A DNA stretch of 64,000 bases from Branchiostoma belcheri. Lineage: Eukaryota; Chordata; Leptocardii; Amphioxiformes; Branchiostomatidae. Under the pieces are notes generated by a model, which had not been told where the DNA came from, searched no databases, and was given only the letters and a program-made list of their open reading frames with translations. The first letter of the stretch is position 1. Every line of letters begins with the position of its first letter. The stretch spans positions 1,188,002 to 1,252,001 of the forward strand of contig NW_017803865.1 of assembly GCF_001625305.1 (NCBI RefSeq), in the 5' to 3' direction. This document shows, one piece after another, positions 1 through 12,747 of the stretch. Both the position numbers and the translations under genes were made by a program.

Positions 1-2747
1 ACAGAATCTGATGTGAATCAGATTGAGCTACTGTGCTGTCTTAGAATCAGGATACTAGTACTGTAGTTCAGTCTACTGATGTACAAAGTTAAGCCAGCTT
101 ATGTATATAGCTCATACACTATGTATAGTCTACAAGCAAAAAATACTTGACAAACTTAATAAGATATTCATAGCAGTCCATGCACATATCAAGCAGGAGC
201 CAGTATTTTGTATTCTAGTCATACAAAAGGTAGCTTGATCCTTGTTAGTCAATACCAATCCTGTCAAATATCTCATCTGTCCTATGCTCAGTTCATCTTC
301 AAACAGATGTAAGGATCCGTCTCCAGAATAAGTCATCCATACATATGCATCTGCTTGAAGATGAAGTTAAAGTGTTTTCAAGTAATACTGCTTTTACTAT
401 CAATAAATTTTAAGCAAGATTGAAATCAATATCATCTGTTATCAAGTAAGATACTGATATTTGTATAGTTTAAGCAGAAGGAAATTAACCTATTTGGATT
501 ATCACCAGTGATAAAATGCAGGCAGCATAGTCAGGTATACAGGGGACAGAAGTCTCATAGATTATTGTTACCCTTCATTACATGTAGTCCAGGTTCCTGT
601 GTAGGTGATGCAGCAAACTTGGTATTAATGACACCTGTGGAGTGTTCTTAGATACATACAGTACATTTTTTTATTCCAGATACATCGTATTACATATACG
701 TTTTCTTCTTCTTGTAAAGATAGGACAAGCAGTCATCTGTTGAATCTCTAAAATTGATTTAAGTCAAGTGTACAATGTAAGTACCGTACTATCTAGCCTT
801 TTTTTTTCAGTTGCCAAAACTGATGCATATCATTACTCATATCAGAAGAGGAAACAGGGTGCAAATTAAGGTGTCATGGAAATGTCAAATAAAGTTGCAT
901 GAGGCATTGATTACAGATATGTTAACCTCCACAGAGGTTTTGTATTCAGTTTGTTTGTATGTTTGCTTGTGCTTCCACATGCTAGGCATGTCAGGATGTC
1001 CCTGGAATATTCTTTTATTCATGTACTGTAAATTTTGAAATGTCCATTCTGGTTTCATCCTTGAAGTTTTACAATAAGATCTCGACAAATTCAAGACAAT
1101 ATGTGTGAATATGCATATCTAATGCATTACTACAGTATTATGGAATTGATTCAACCATGAACTTATACACCATAAAACCTCCATATGAAAGATGATACTG
1201 TACATACAGAAGAAATTGAAGCAGATATTGAACCTGAGCATTCATAATGCTCTAAATCAGATCAATAACTGCCTACCCCTATAATTTAGGAATAACAAAA
1301 GTCGTCCATTTCCATGTGCATCTATTGATTTCTGCTTTCCCAGCTATTGGACATTTCATCAAGGACTTTTATACCACATTACACAGTTGGCTTCTGTGCT
1401 ATTAACTGGTCGATGTGGTCTAATTCCAGTGACACATCCAAATACAATGTACTAAATATGCTCCAAGATAAAAACTTGATTCAAGAAACAGGATAAATTC
1501 TCTGAAGAGTCAGACATGCCAGATAGCATCCATTATCTTTCATCAGTGACTGAGAATGAATCTAAAGACAAGTATAACCTTTATATAATCTAAATTGCTG
1601 TACAAATAGTTACTGAAAAAACTTCATTGTTATTCCTGTTAAAATGAAACCTCCGACTACAGTTGCTTATCTTGCATTATATACTAGTAATGTTAAACCT
1701 GGATATCTAACCTTCATCTACATGGAAGAGGGCCTGCATGGGCCCCCATTATGTTTTATGTTAAATTCCAAGTAGGTACAACGCATTACGTAGAATTAAA
1801 ACCACAAATTATGCTCTACGCAAAATTGCAAAATATGCCAATTACACTCTACGTCGAATTAGAACGGCCAGTCTACACTCTGAATAGAAATAAAATGGCC
1901 GAGTACACTCTATGGAAAAGGACATGCAAGCCCCCATTGAAGAAGTCGAGATTTGTGCTGAACGTCCAAGGTTATTTTCTACTAAATCAAGATTAAGTTT
2001 CCAGTCCCTTACAGACAATAATGCTCCGTGTGGCCAGATGGTGATTTGAAACTAGAACCCCAACCCTATTACTATTGATCTCAAACCATTCGGAAGGTAC
2101 ATTTACCTGTGATTGAATTCCTTTTATATAGACGAATGCCAAGTTACACCATTTGGCAACCTTTCAGAATGTTAAGTACTCCTCAGCCTACCTGGAAAAT
2201 GTACCTCTTCTGAAGATTCAATACCATTCACAAGAAAATCTTCATTGTACTGCTGTCAAGCTTGAAACTTTTGTATATTGTTCTATTTTTATGATTTACA
2301 GAGTAAACCTTCCATCGTGAAAGCATGACACTGCATCTCCAATGTTTACTACTGAACTATAGAATTGTGTCAACCGTAAACTTAAAACACAGCAAATAAC
2401 TTCCTTCCCCTGCTATAGTCCTGGCAAAAATAAATGAAGGTACAGTATTGGTAGTCACACAATCAAGCAACAGGAGAGGTGGAAAATTCTGTTCCTAACC
2501 TTTAACTACTAACCTATTCCTAATCAGGGCACATAGTAGAAGTAGTTGAGACCCTAGCCAGGGTAATACCCTAATTTGAGGTAATGTTGGTTGTAATGGG
2601 AGCCTAAGTAGTTTGGCTCCCTGGTCACCTGAGGTCTGATGAACTAATCCCACTCCTCAACCACCTGGGATGGTAAGTACGGCCCTGCTTATGTCTTTGA
2701 AATAGGTAAATACATAAAAAATTACTTTTAGAGTAGATACAGAAAAC
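1..2747. other. Gene-free AT-rich stretch
   Basis: I see no convincing exon here. Open frames are short, AT-rich and lack recognisable protein motifs on either strand. Fragments of a dispersed repeat occur near 1521-1555 (similar, in reverse, to the start of the copy at 51536) and near 1696-1720 (similar to its end). If HERC1 continues to the left, this stretch would be HERC1 intron. Confidence 0.6.
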
Positions 2748-2770
2748 AACTAGAGTTCCACGATCTCATA

Positions 2771-3647
2771 CCTTCGCCAAATGATGTTAGCCTTTATGAC
2801 TAAGAAATTATAGATGAATCCCCCTGATTGTGCAAATAGGATCCTATATTGCATCAATTATATCTGTTGATCATATTCTACACAAGAAGTCTTATCTTAT
2901 CAATGCATGCCATTATAGCATGTTCTCATAAATTATGCAAATGAGTTCCTTATTTGAATAAGTTATGTTTCATTATGTTCACCTTCACATAAGTTTCAAA
3001 TATCCCAAGTATGAAATTCCAGACATTACCACTATGTAATTATAACATTTTCTTGTTAATTATGCAAATTAAGTCTTCATTTGCACAATCAATATCTGCC
3101 TGTATTTCTGCCGTTCTGAATTACATGTCACAAGCTTAAATCGTCCTATCATGGAATGCAGCTGATTTATAGAATTTCCTCATTAATTATGCAAATTACA
3201 TTAATATTTGCATAATTGTAATATCATTATGTCAAGCATCGCTTCAGCTACCTACATGCTAAAAATCACGACGATCCATCAGTCGGTTCTTGAGTTATCC
3301 GCCTTTAAACATTTTTCAACTAATGTCCCTGCAGTTCCAGAGCAAGCCGCTAGGGGGCCCAAACTCACGTCACTTGTTCCCCAGCACAAGAGCTACCTTC
3401 CATCCAAATTTCGTCACCCTAGCATGTCTAGATCACGAGATATCAAAACCGGAAGTTCAGCTGCAGTACCATAACAAGCCGCTAGGGGGCCCAAAATCTA
3501 ATCAGTTCCACGTCTCATGAAGACCTACCCACCTACCAAGTATCAAGACAATCCATCTTAGCCTTCTTGAGTTATCGTGCTCACACACACACACACACAC
3601 ACACAGACACACGAACGCCAACGAAAACATAACCTTCTTGGCGAAGG
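2771..3647 (+). mobile_element. Non-autonomous DNA transposon, CCTTCGCCAA family, copy 1
   Basis: The element starts with CCTTCGCCAA and ends with its reverse complement TTGGCGAAGG. TA flanks both ends (2769-2770 and 3648-3649), which fits a TA target-site duplication. A second copy lies in opposite orientation at 12748-13657, and similarity continues about 20 bases beyond the left TA (2748-2770). Inside are three units about 126 bases apart that carry ATGCAAAT (near 2935, 3062 and 3189), two GCCGCTAGGGGG-type units about 130 bases apart (near 3347 and 3479), and a CA microsatellite. No transposase is encoded. The 76-residue open frame at 3290-3520 is shared with copy 2 only because the DNA is repeated. 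Confidence 0.85.
3582..3613. repeat. (CA)n microsatellite
   Basis: A run of about 15 CA units lies inside the right part of the CCTTCGCCAA element. The matching place in the opposite copy holds (GT)n plus (CTGT)n, so the microsatellite seems to be part of the element. Confidence 0.95.
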
Positions 3648-3649
3648 TA

Positions 3650-6450
3650 AAAATAAGCCCTACCTGCATGATTGTAACCAGATTTCCTTACCGGTTATAA
3701 TATGCAAGCACTTATTGCTTACAAGTATTGTAAGTAGAGTTTAGATGTATTTTGTAATTTCCTATTTTGCAGTTTGTAGTTGACCTTATGAAAGTTGCTG
3801 TACTTGTTGTTGTGTGAGGAAAACTTCTGTTATGATACTTACTGGGTCATCTTGGTAATAACAGTGACTGCATCTGTATGCACAGAGGAATGCAATCAGT
3901 GAAGGAATCTATATTGATGGCTGCAATGTATTACTCATCAGATAGGGGGCAGCTCTGCTTTATCTGGTGCAAAGCATTTACACTGTATTTCCAAATAAAG
4001 GTACATACTATGTTTTGCAATGTGTAATGTGTAATGTGTGGGATTCAACTCCAGCAATTCCTGATTAGTTAAGTGTTATTGCAATACAAAGTTGACCCTC
4101 TCCAAAGGCTGAAAATTCACTTATCCCACCCCCCTCTGATGAACGGTGATCCCTCCCCCACTAAATATCGTACAGTCCCTCTGTGAAAATGTGATATATC
4201 ATTCCACCAAAATGTCCTTCAAGCATTGATTTTCCCTTTGAAGGCCTGCTGACCTGCGTCTCCTCTGCTGCAATTCAATTTGTTGCAGGCAATATCATAC
4301 TGAAAAGAGGCTTGGATTTAATAAAGACTCCACACATGGGGCTTTTTAGGCAGAGGCGTGTCGTCATTGAACAAAAAAAGGTGTCATTAGAATAGAAATG
4401 GTATTTACAGTTAAGACTACAGTATACACATAATGACATATGTACTTTGCAAAGCACTGAAATGTGAAACACAAAATCATTAAATCATCAGTCTAATCAC
4501 AAGGCAGTTTTGGATGTGAACCATTTTAGAGTCAGCATTTACACTACAATAACAGAAGTCACGTGCATGTTTAATGATGTTAGGCCACAGCAAGTAATTT
4601 TTATGGATGACATCAGTGCGCGCATTATTTTTCGCCTGATTTTGGAAAAAAAACAACAAGAAATTTTGTTGCCTTCTGACAGTTGTCAATATGCCAAAAA
4701 TGGGGAAAAGATGTCTGCTGCCATGCCGGAAGGTGGATGGCAGATAACTATGAAGAGAGGAGACAAGAAAAGGTAAATTTTTCAGTAATCTTTACGTAAT
4801 TATGGTAAAGTACCAGAAGTTTTAGATACTGTAGCAATTATTTTTTTCACCCTACCCAGTATTTGTAACCAATAAAATCGGAGCAACAATAAGAATAGCC
4901 CACTTTATAGATCTATACAATTGATCTAAATTGGGTTATTATATTTTTTTTAGAAAATAACATTCATTTGATGATCCCCTTATCATGTCTTCAAAGTAGT
5001 ACAGCCCAGTGCTTGTTTCCATGGTGACAGCCATCTGACCAATCAGAGGTTGCTAGCAGATAAACATTGTTATTCACAGCCATGATTAGCCTACAAATCA
5101 GCTCCATTGTTTTCATGCTGGCAGCCAGGCGGGCATTTCACACAGGGGCTTCAGGCCAGCCAGACACTCCACACAGCACAGCACAATAGTCACATGTGCC
5201 GAGTTGGATACCAACTCTCTATAGACACAGACAAAGTGGTGCACTTACCCTGTGGCCAAGAGGTATCCTATAGCACGGCTAGGTTCAGAATTTGCCAGTC
5301 ACTTATTGTGTAATTAGTGGTGGGTGGCAGTTTTTTTGGCTCCTGGCTATAACAGGAAAGGTGGAGAGTTCGAGTCACGGACACTCAAGTCAAGGTAAGA
5401 ACCTCAATTTGTTTTCTAATAGGTTAACTCGAGGCTGTACATTCCAAGAATCTTTCAGATAATGTTGGGAATGAACTTTTCCCCTAAAAACTCCCACCTC
5501 ACTGTCTCCCTGTCCTGCTTGAATACACACTCCCTGCCCTGATGCATGCCACCACTGTTGTTATAAGGAAAATGCTGCTGTTTGGAGAACCAGACCTTCC
5601 GGAATACTCACTAAAACAATTCCAAGTGGCAGAGCAGTTATAACACTATACTACCAATAGTCCTGTGTGTCTGTTTGATTCTCATGTGAACTGGATATTT
5701 GTCTCCACCATGTCCGACATGTGTGGGAACAACAGTAGCACTCTGACCATGTAACACAATACTGTAAAGGCTCAGTTTAATCCCCATGCTTCATTCAACT
5801 CAAGTGGGACCCACCACAAAACCATTTTTCTCTCAAACACATGTCCAAAGAACAAAATTCTTGAGCCCTTATTGCAATAACAAATTGGCAGCAGGAAATG
5901 GCTCTTCCTTCAATCATTCACTCACTGTCAAAGATTACTCACATCGGCATTCTGATTTTATGTACCTGTATTTGGCACTCAGTCAAGGCTATACAGGCAG
6001 CTATAGCTACGTACTATTACTGTTAATGTCTGTAGTATGTGACTAGAATGTGAAGATGGGCAGAACACCTAGTGTGTGTGTGGAGTGGAAGGGATATTCT
6101 TAGCCCCATGTTACCCCATTAGTGCAGTTGAATGACTTCCATACCCCGGAATGAGATAAAGGTGTGGTGCCACGGCTGACTGGCTCATTCCATTACACCA
6201 GGTGAGGCCTGCTTCTACTTAGGTTATTCCTGCCTGCCCTTTCACAAGGAAACCCTGCTGCCGACTACATCAACCTCCTGCTTTCTTATTCATGATATGA
6301 CTGTTGTCAAACTGCCGCTGATGATCAGTGATTTGTCATACTCTGTTATACAGCATGGTCTGTCTGGCCAGGCCCTTAATGGCTCGTCCTGAGTGTATCC
6401 TGTGTTTTTGTGCATGAGCAGTCGTACTGAATGTCTTGTCTGATCTTGCA
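3650..6450. other. Stretch without a recognised gene
   Basis: No exon is supported on either strand. One transposon end fragment lies at 4582-4670. The region near 5347-5390 contains a short AGTTCGAGTC stretch that resembles a tRNA B box, but no A box is convincing nearby. Confidence 0.55.
4582..4670 (+). mobile_element. End fragment of the AGGCCACACC inverted-repeat family
   Basis: The sequence AGGCCACAG followed by a TGGATGACATC stretch and a CGCGCATTA stretch matches the left end of the complete element at 42192-42583. No right end was found nearby, so this looks like a truncated copy. Confidence 0.6.
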
Positions 6451-6787
6451 GGATCACCAGTGCGGAAACGCAAATTGCAGCAGAGCCATTTTGGGTGAAT
6501 GCCGGCCATCGCGGTGGATTGGATTGAACTGGGAATGGATTTTCTGTCTTGGCTGGGAGTGAAATTTGCAGCATGCTGACAGAATTACGGAGACGGATGG
6601 ATTGGATCGGGATCTCTGCAGAAAGGTATCGTTCATCTTGTTAAGCAGCCCGTGAGAGAGACTGCCATCAACAGAGTTTTGCATCGTGAGAACAAGTCTC
6701 TCAGATGTAAGGTTGGAGTACAAAACCAACAACAAACAGGTGCACGAGTTACGTTTCCCCCAGTGAGTCCACAAACTCTAAGACAAC

Positions 6788-7114
6788 ATGGCCCAAGTCT
6801 TCACTGTGGCACAGTTCGTGGCGGGAATTGTGGGCACCTTCGTGGGAACCTTGCTGCTTGTCGGACTCGTCTTCGCCCTGGTGTACTACGTTCGGAGACG
6901 GAGGGACCAGCGGAAGGCCATGGAGACCAACATGCCGGAAACCATTGAGAACGCGCACGTGGAGAACCCCATCACTCTCAACAGCGTCTCTGATGGATAC
7001 ACCATAGAGAATCCACACGCAGGGAGGAGGCAAAGAACTGACAATGGCAGCCGGTCCTCTGCTCTTCCCAATGGATCTCATGGTGCAAATAGAAACATTG
7101 CTACAATATCATGA
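6788..7114 (+). CDS. Small single-pass membrane protein, 108 residues, unrecognised
   Basis: I do not recognise a family. The start ATG sits in a good context (acaacATGG) and an in-frame TAA lies six bases upstream (6779-6781), so this is the true first methionine of the frame. Residues 1-9 are a short N-terminus. Residues ~10-35 form one hydrophobic helix with a glycine pattern (G13, G16, G20, G26, including GxxxG) that could favour helix packing. RRRR at 36-39 follows directly, which predicts a cytoplasmic C-terminus. The ~70-residue tail is polar with two ENP triplets (near 58 and 74). There is no cleavable signal peptide. Codon use is markedly GC-richer than the flanks. A possible 5' untranslated exon is 6451-6625 (acceptor after TTGCAG, donor AAAG|GTATCG), joined to an acceptor after position 6763. 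The gene lies opposite to HERC1 and would be nested in a HERC1 intron if HERC1 continues leftwards. Confidence 0.65.
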   Translation: MAQVFTVAQFVAGIVGTFVGTLLLVGLVFALVYYVRRRRDQRKAMETNMPETIENAHVENPITLNSVSDGYTIENPHAGRRQRTDNGSRSSALPNGSHGANRNIATIS

Positions 7115-10100
7115 TGTATTCACAGACAGTGAGTCACCAAAGCCTGCTGCTAGGTTTTTATATCATATGTACATTTGATAGGATGACAACATTGATCTAT
7201 ATCTCCAACTCACAGACATCACCACCTGAAAGCAAGATGGCTACGTTTCTGTGTACCTTCAACCATGTACCGGTAACATGGTTCACATCTCCTAGCCTTG
7301 CAATGGGTGAGTTACAAAGGCAATACATGGTTGACCTTTCGTCCATGCTCTGACTTTCGGTGTACTGCATAAACTATGTCAACAAGACATTATACTCCCC
7401 CTTCTGTGCCAGACAACTTGATAAAAGACTGTGGCAGCTGTCATATCACGGATCATCACATCTCTACAGTGCCCTTCCTCACTGGGGTGGGATTTCCTAA
7501 AGGAGAGCTTTTGGGCCAATATCACATCCATAAAGGCGACCCTTGTTCAGACAATTGCTGCACAGAGTACCTACAGCAGCGCAACAACAGAGAGATTCCT
7601 GTCTGCTCCCTTGGTAAAGTAAAGCTGTGTCAGTCTTCTTCCCATGACAATTTGAGTTAACTGTGTACAACTTGTGAATGGTTACAGTTTACAATTGTTA
7701 CCATTTTGCCACACATGTGGCAGATAAAGGCAGGAAAAGGAATGGCAACATCAGGACAAATATGGGGTGTTCTTCACATCAAACCTTGAACTGCATCTGG
7801 ACAATCAAAACAAATCCTGGCTGCTGGAAATATATACATGATGTATATGTATCAGCCTGAAATTTTTATTCTGCTTTCCCTTTTGGGACCCACATGAGGC
7901 AAAGCAGTGCTTAGCATCTTCAAAACTACAAGTCCAGTATAGCCAGGATATTTAGACAGGGGGAGGAGCCAGTCCATGCACAGGTCAGCCTGTAAAAAAA
8001 GAGCAGTTGGTAAAGCTGCTTGTTGAGTAAACACTTGTCTTCCTGTTACATCTGGGTTTGTGTACAAGACAAGCCTGTAAAACTGTCAATCTTTGACTCT
8101 CTATGAACTTCACTTTTGTATCCATCTTCTTCATAGTTTCTGTAAATATTGCAGGTGATTTCAAAGGGAAACATGTAAAGGGTTTTGAAACCCAGATGTA
8201 TATACATGTGTGTATAAAGCATGGTGGCTAAACCAATTAGACAATGGCTTCAAGCTTTGACAACATTCAGTTGATAAAATTGGAAATGTTCCATTTTTGT
8301 GGCACTCCAACATGCTTCTCTTTTGTTACTTTCTTCAAGTCCCAAAACATGCTCTTCTTACTGCTTTAGCCAGTTTCTGATGCTAATTGTGGGGCCTGGA
8401 ATCTGTTATAGTTTTGACAACTTGGTATGCTCCAACCCTTGATTTAGAGGCCTGTAATAATCACTACAGATGTGAGTTACAATCAGTAACCTGTGAGTCA
8501 ACACACCTTGCCAAGGATGATCTTTGTGTATAAAATGGTTTCTTTCTTTAGTTGCAGGTGTTCACGAAGATTTACTGGTATTGTTATTGTTATTTTTTTT
8601 CTTCAATAAATCTCGGGGAAAGGTTGGTTCTGATTTCTTCTCAATTATTCTAGTTTTAGTGGACTATGATATTGCGACTGTAAGACTTAAGATGGAAAGA
8701 GCTATGGAAAGAGCCATGTCATTTCTGATCCTTTTTCCCTCAAACAGATGTTGATTATGTGTACTGGACTAATTAGCTTGTTAATGAGAGAGAACAAATG
8801 AGTGCAAGGGACTTGCTGCATAGGTGTGGAGGCACAAAATAAATATTGACAGTACTGCCCACATCTTGCACAGCTGCCACCAACCAAAACAATTCACTTT
8901 CATTATTCAGTCTACCTCTACCACATTTTCCTCAAATTGGTCGCTGGAAGGAATTTAGTTTTTGTCTAATTCAGTAATTGCTCACTGGAAAGAGTCTCCA
9001 AATTCAAATCTCCAAGCAGATGTTGAAGAAGCTAAGTTACTATGTTTCCCTTGCAGTTTGGGAAGTGGTTTGTCAGTAAAAACAGATTTTTCATCAGTTT
9101 AAAGTCAAATGTTTTCATTGCTTTTCCTCAGTCTATAAGATAAGACTGCTGGGAGAAGCCAGCAGACAAGATGAAATGTTGATATTTGTGATGGTGACCT
9201 GGATGCCAGCCCTGAGATGTTTTCCAGAGTTCCCATAACTCAATTGTCTGTCCCAGATCTAGGCTAACCTGTCATGTTTGCTTCTAATATTAACAGGAAG
9301 GGGTATAAAAGTTAAATGTGTCATAGTGAACCATGCTCAATCAAAAATTGATAGCCTCTACCTGACTCAGTCAGGTGCTGGAAAAAAAATGATTTTTGCA
9401 ACCACTGGCAGACAAGTCTGTACTCCTATGACTGACTAAGCCCTCTGATAACATAATCTCCTTCTTTGGCCAATTTCTACATTTCTAACAGTACCAAGGT
9501 CTGGTATAGACTATTCAACTGATACAAACAAATATAATGTAACTTAATTCCATGGAAACGTTTGAGGGAGTAATCCCTAACCATCACCACCTGCTGCATG
9601 AGGAAGGAGAAACATTTACTACACCTGAGGAGGTGGAAGACAAAACATGGCTACACCTGAGTAAGTCTGGAACACCTGAGGAGGCCAGCACAGACAAACC
9701 TCTTACCTATCCGCAGTAAGGACAAAACACTACTGAAATCCACAGCCTAGGGGAGAGGAGGGGCTGGCTTCCTTTGGTCTTTTCAGCAGAGAGATTTGAA
9801 AGATAGGAATATATTAGGATCTTGTCTCTGCTGTACAGTATGTGATGTATCATACACATCTCACCACGAATCGAATAAACCAAATACATATTTGAAGACG
9901 AACAAAATCATCTAGTCTCTATGCTTGTGGAAATCATTATATAAAGGAATACATCCTAGCAACGGAACCTAACCAGGAAGACACCCAGACAAGATAATAT
10001 TAACTGTTGTACCGTAATCCTGAAAATTATAGGAAACAAGAGTCTCCTTTTCTACCATGGGAGAAATTCACTCAGCAAAGCTGGAATGCTCTTCTGATCA

Positions 10101-11222
10101 AAGATCAAAAGACAGGAAATCTCGTGCCACTTAATTATCTGTAATTAAAGATAAAGAAGGAGGCCCAGGGAGTCACAGGTTTGGTGTCACAGGTGATGAT
10201 TACAAGACCATTAGAATAAAGCCTTTTTGACTGTTACGTCCATCTATCCAACACAGGAATATCACAAGTTGAAGCTAAATGATTGGCCATACTTATGTCT
10301 GGATATACCTTCACTCTTTCGCTGTAGATAAAATAAGCACTAGATTGGGACCTTTATCTACAAACACAAAGACCAATTTTTCAAAAACATTTTGTGTGTT
10401 TGGTTGTCTTTTAAATCATGCATTTGTACATCACATTCTTATCAAGAAATCAGGGGTAACAGAAATGCAATTCAGTCAGGGCCCACTGTCTAGTGGAGAG
10501 GGGTCCTGAGGAATGCCAGAACAGGAGTTACGACCCACATCTGAAATGTTATACCTCCATGTCTATTCCAGTCATGTACAAATCCTGCAAGAAGGTCTGG
10601 GCTGAATAATTTACTGGACAGGACCTGTCAGTGCTGACCTATAACCTAAGAGATAACACTCATCTGGATAAGGTTTCTAACCTGATTGAAAAACATACTG
10701 GCACCCAGCACCTCTCACTTCCTTCAGATATCTGCACTATTAAACATCGGCAGTCATTTTGTTTGAAAAAGGCTAATTTAAAATACATGTACCATCATGA
10801 ATTTCAACAAACATTAAATGAAGACTATCGGCTGACTTCCTACAGTTTTCTGAAAATAACACCTTTCCTGGCCCTTGCCTTCCCAAGGAAATTGGCTATT
10901 GCAATTCATTTATGTATTTATATATCTATCAATTTATCCAATGGAGTGAATGAACACAACATTATAACAATAAAATTATCTGCATTCCTTAGACTGCAGT
11001 TATATGAGTAAACCTTCTGGTTGAAGTAAAAATGACAGCATCTGCTCCCTGGCACCTGCTGGCTGGGTATATGACTTTTTCATTTCAATGAATGAATGAA
11101 TGAATGATCAAATTTATAGATTGATTTTCACTGTTCCAAGGATGCAGTGCTCTATGCCATGGAAGTAATCCATCTCTTGGGTACAGCCCTACAGGTGACA
11201 AGTGGCCACCTGGCCATTGATA
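7115..11222. other. Probable 3' untranslated region, then gene-free sequence
   Basis: The sequence after the small membrane protein is AT-rich with scattered short frames of no recognisable content. A possible AATAAA poly(A) signal occurs near 8605. At 9008-9026 there is one end (AATCTCCAAGCAGATGTTG) of the CTCCAAGCAGA repeat family without a partner end. I see no further gene up to 11222. Confidence 0.5.
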
Positions 11223-11400
11223 TACAGTTAAACCTGTACTAGGGGTACCTCTACATTTATTTTATCTCATTTTATTTATTTACATAAGGACCACCTGACC
11301 AATGTGACCACAATAGGTGGTCCCTTTTTTTGCCATTGACACAATCATAAAAGATTCCTGTTCTACTATAGTGACCACTTGTCCACATACCGGGTATACT
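11223..11400 (+). mobile_element. MITE of the TACAGTCAAACCTG family, copy 1
   Basis: It begins with TACAGTTAAACCTGTAC and continues with the phrases GGACCACCTG, CCAATGTGACCAC, CCATTGACA and GACCACTTGTCCACAT. These appear in the same order in the HERC1 intron copy at 20940-21093. The complete relative at 57035-57231 has matching inverted ends. The right boundary is approximate. Confidence 0.7.
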
Positions 11401-12747
11401 TTCTCAGGCATGTATACTTGGATTTGACTGCAAAAGGACATGGCAGAGGCAACTGTTCACTGCATCTTTTCTATCACATGACTGTAATTACTTACAACTG
11501 CCCTCTATTCAAGGTGACATCAAAAGACTGCAGGGCATTACTGGTAATGATGACTTTGTAGGTGTTTGATCCTGGCGCCATGAAAACCCCTGACGGATTT
11601 GAAGATTTGCCCACATCATTGGACTTGGATTGTTTGAACTTTGAATGGTTTTTGTCATGTTGTGTGCAAAAACATCATCCTATCCAAGGCCATTGGCAAA
11701 ACCTGTTATTGTCCTTTTGTAATTCCCTGCTTCTCTTTATACCTGACAGTATTTTAATTACAGATATCAATAACAGAATTGTTACAAAGAGATGCAACAG
11801 TCATCTTCTACAAATGACCTTGAAAGATGCACCTCTGGGAGAGAAAAAGCATATCACTACCTTACAATCTAATCATGATACAATCACTGTCCGGCAAAAG
11901 CAAACGTGGCATGGATGCTTCACAATGTTGCTGCATTATAGGCAGGTCCAGAATATCTTAGTGCTCACGTCACTTGAGAAGTGGACAGACTGGTTTTGGG
12001 AGGTAAAAATAGCTGCTAGAGCCTCTGTGACTCTATAGATTTTGTGATACAATACCGCATAATTGACTTCAATCAAGGGCAGATGTATGTGGAAGGGTCA
12101 AATATTATGTTACTTGTTAGGGGGCAAATGCAATGTTGGATAAGAGGCAAAATATAAAGATCAGATTAACAAAAAGAATTTTTGCCACTTTCCTAATTTT
12201 AGGAATAATCCTCCAAACCAAGTTGCATTCTGTCATATTTCTGCAGATGATACATTACCGGGTATAAAAAAATTGTATGGACTCTTCATCCAAAAAACTG
12301 AGTACCACACACAAAATCTTGGTTCCACTTCTAGCTAGCATATTACTGAGCAGTGAAAGCCCCTGTCAAAACTGAAGTAAAAGTCAAGCACATCTGCATT
12401 CTATTCTGTCAAATACCAGTCCGCATTAAAGGATGGATTCTAAGATCTGAAGAATGCTTCTTAACTATCCCTGTGAAGTCAATATTGTGGCAGCACTTGG
12501 TTGTCTATCTGTCAATACTCAGGTACCCACTGCATTATTCATCAAGATGAATACTGGTACCACTTACTGAATAATCAGTCCATAACTAATATCTAAGCCA
12601 CGTCTTGTGAAATACTGGTGACCAACATCACACATAGACTACAAGTAAGCTCCAAACCATTCATCAGCACTTGACTGAGAACACTAAACAGCAGCTAGAC
12701 ATCTATTACCCAAGGCTCAAGGTGACATGTCCTGACCTGCATTGTTA
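11401..12747. other. Stretch without a recognised gene
   Basis: The longest open frame here (11562-12038, plus strand, 158 codons) has no recognisable motif, no good codon bias and no splice partners. I treat it as chance. Confidence 0.5.

Noticed and set aside
3290-3520. 76-codon plus-strand frame that is also found in the opposite copy near 12771-13127
   Set aside because: Both frames lie inside the CCTTCGCCAA repeat. Similarity reflects shared repeat DNA, and the second frame runs into a microsatellite. No transposase or protein motif.
5340-5390. Possible tRNA gene or SINE (AGTTCGAGTC box)
   Set aside because: No matching A box or cloverleaf was visible, so one B-box-like decamer is not enough.
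11562-12038. 158-codon open frame on the plus strand
   Set aside because: AT-rich, no motif, no codon bias, no splice signals that place it in a gene, and no homology I recognise.
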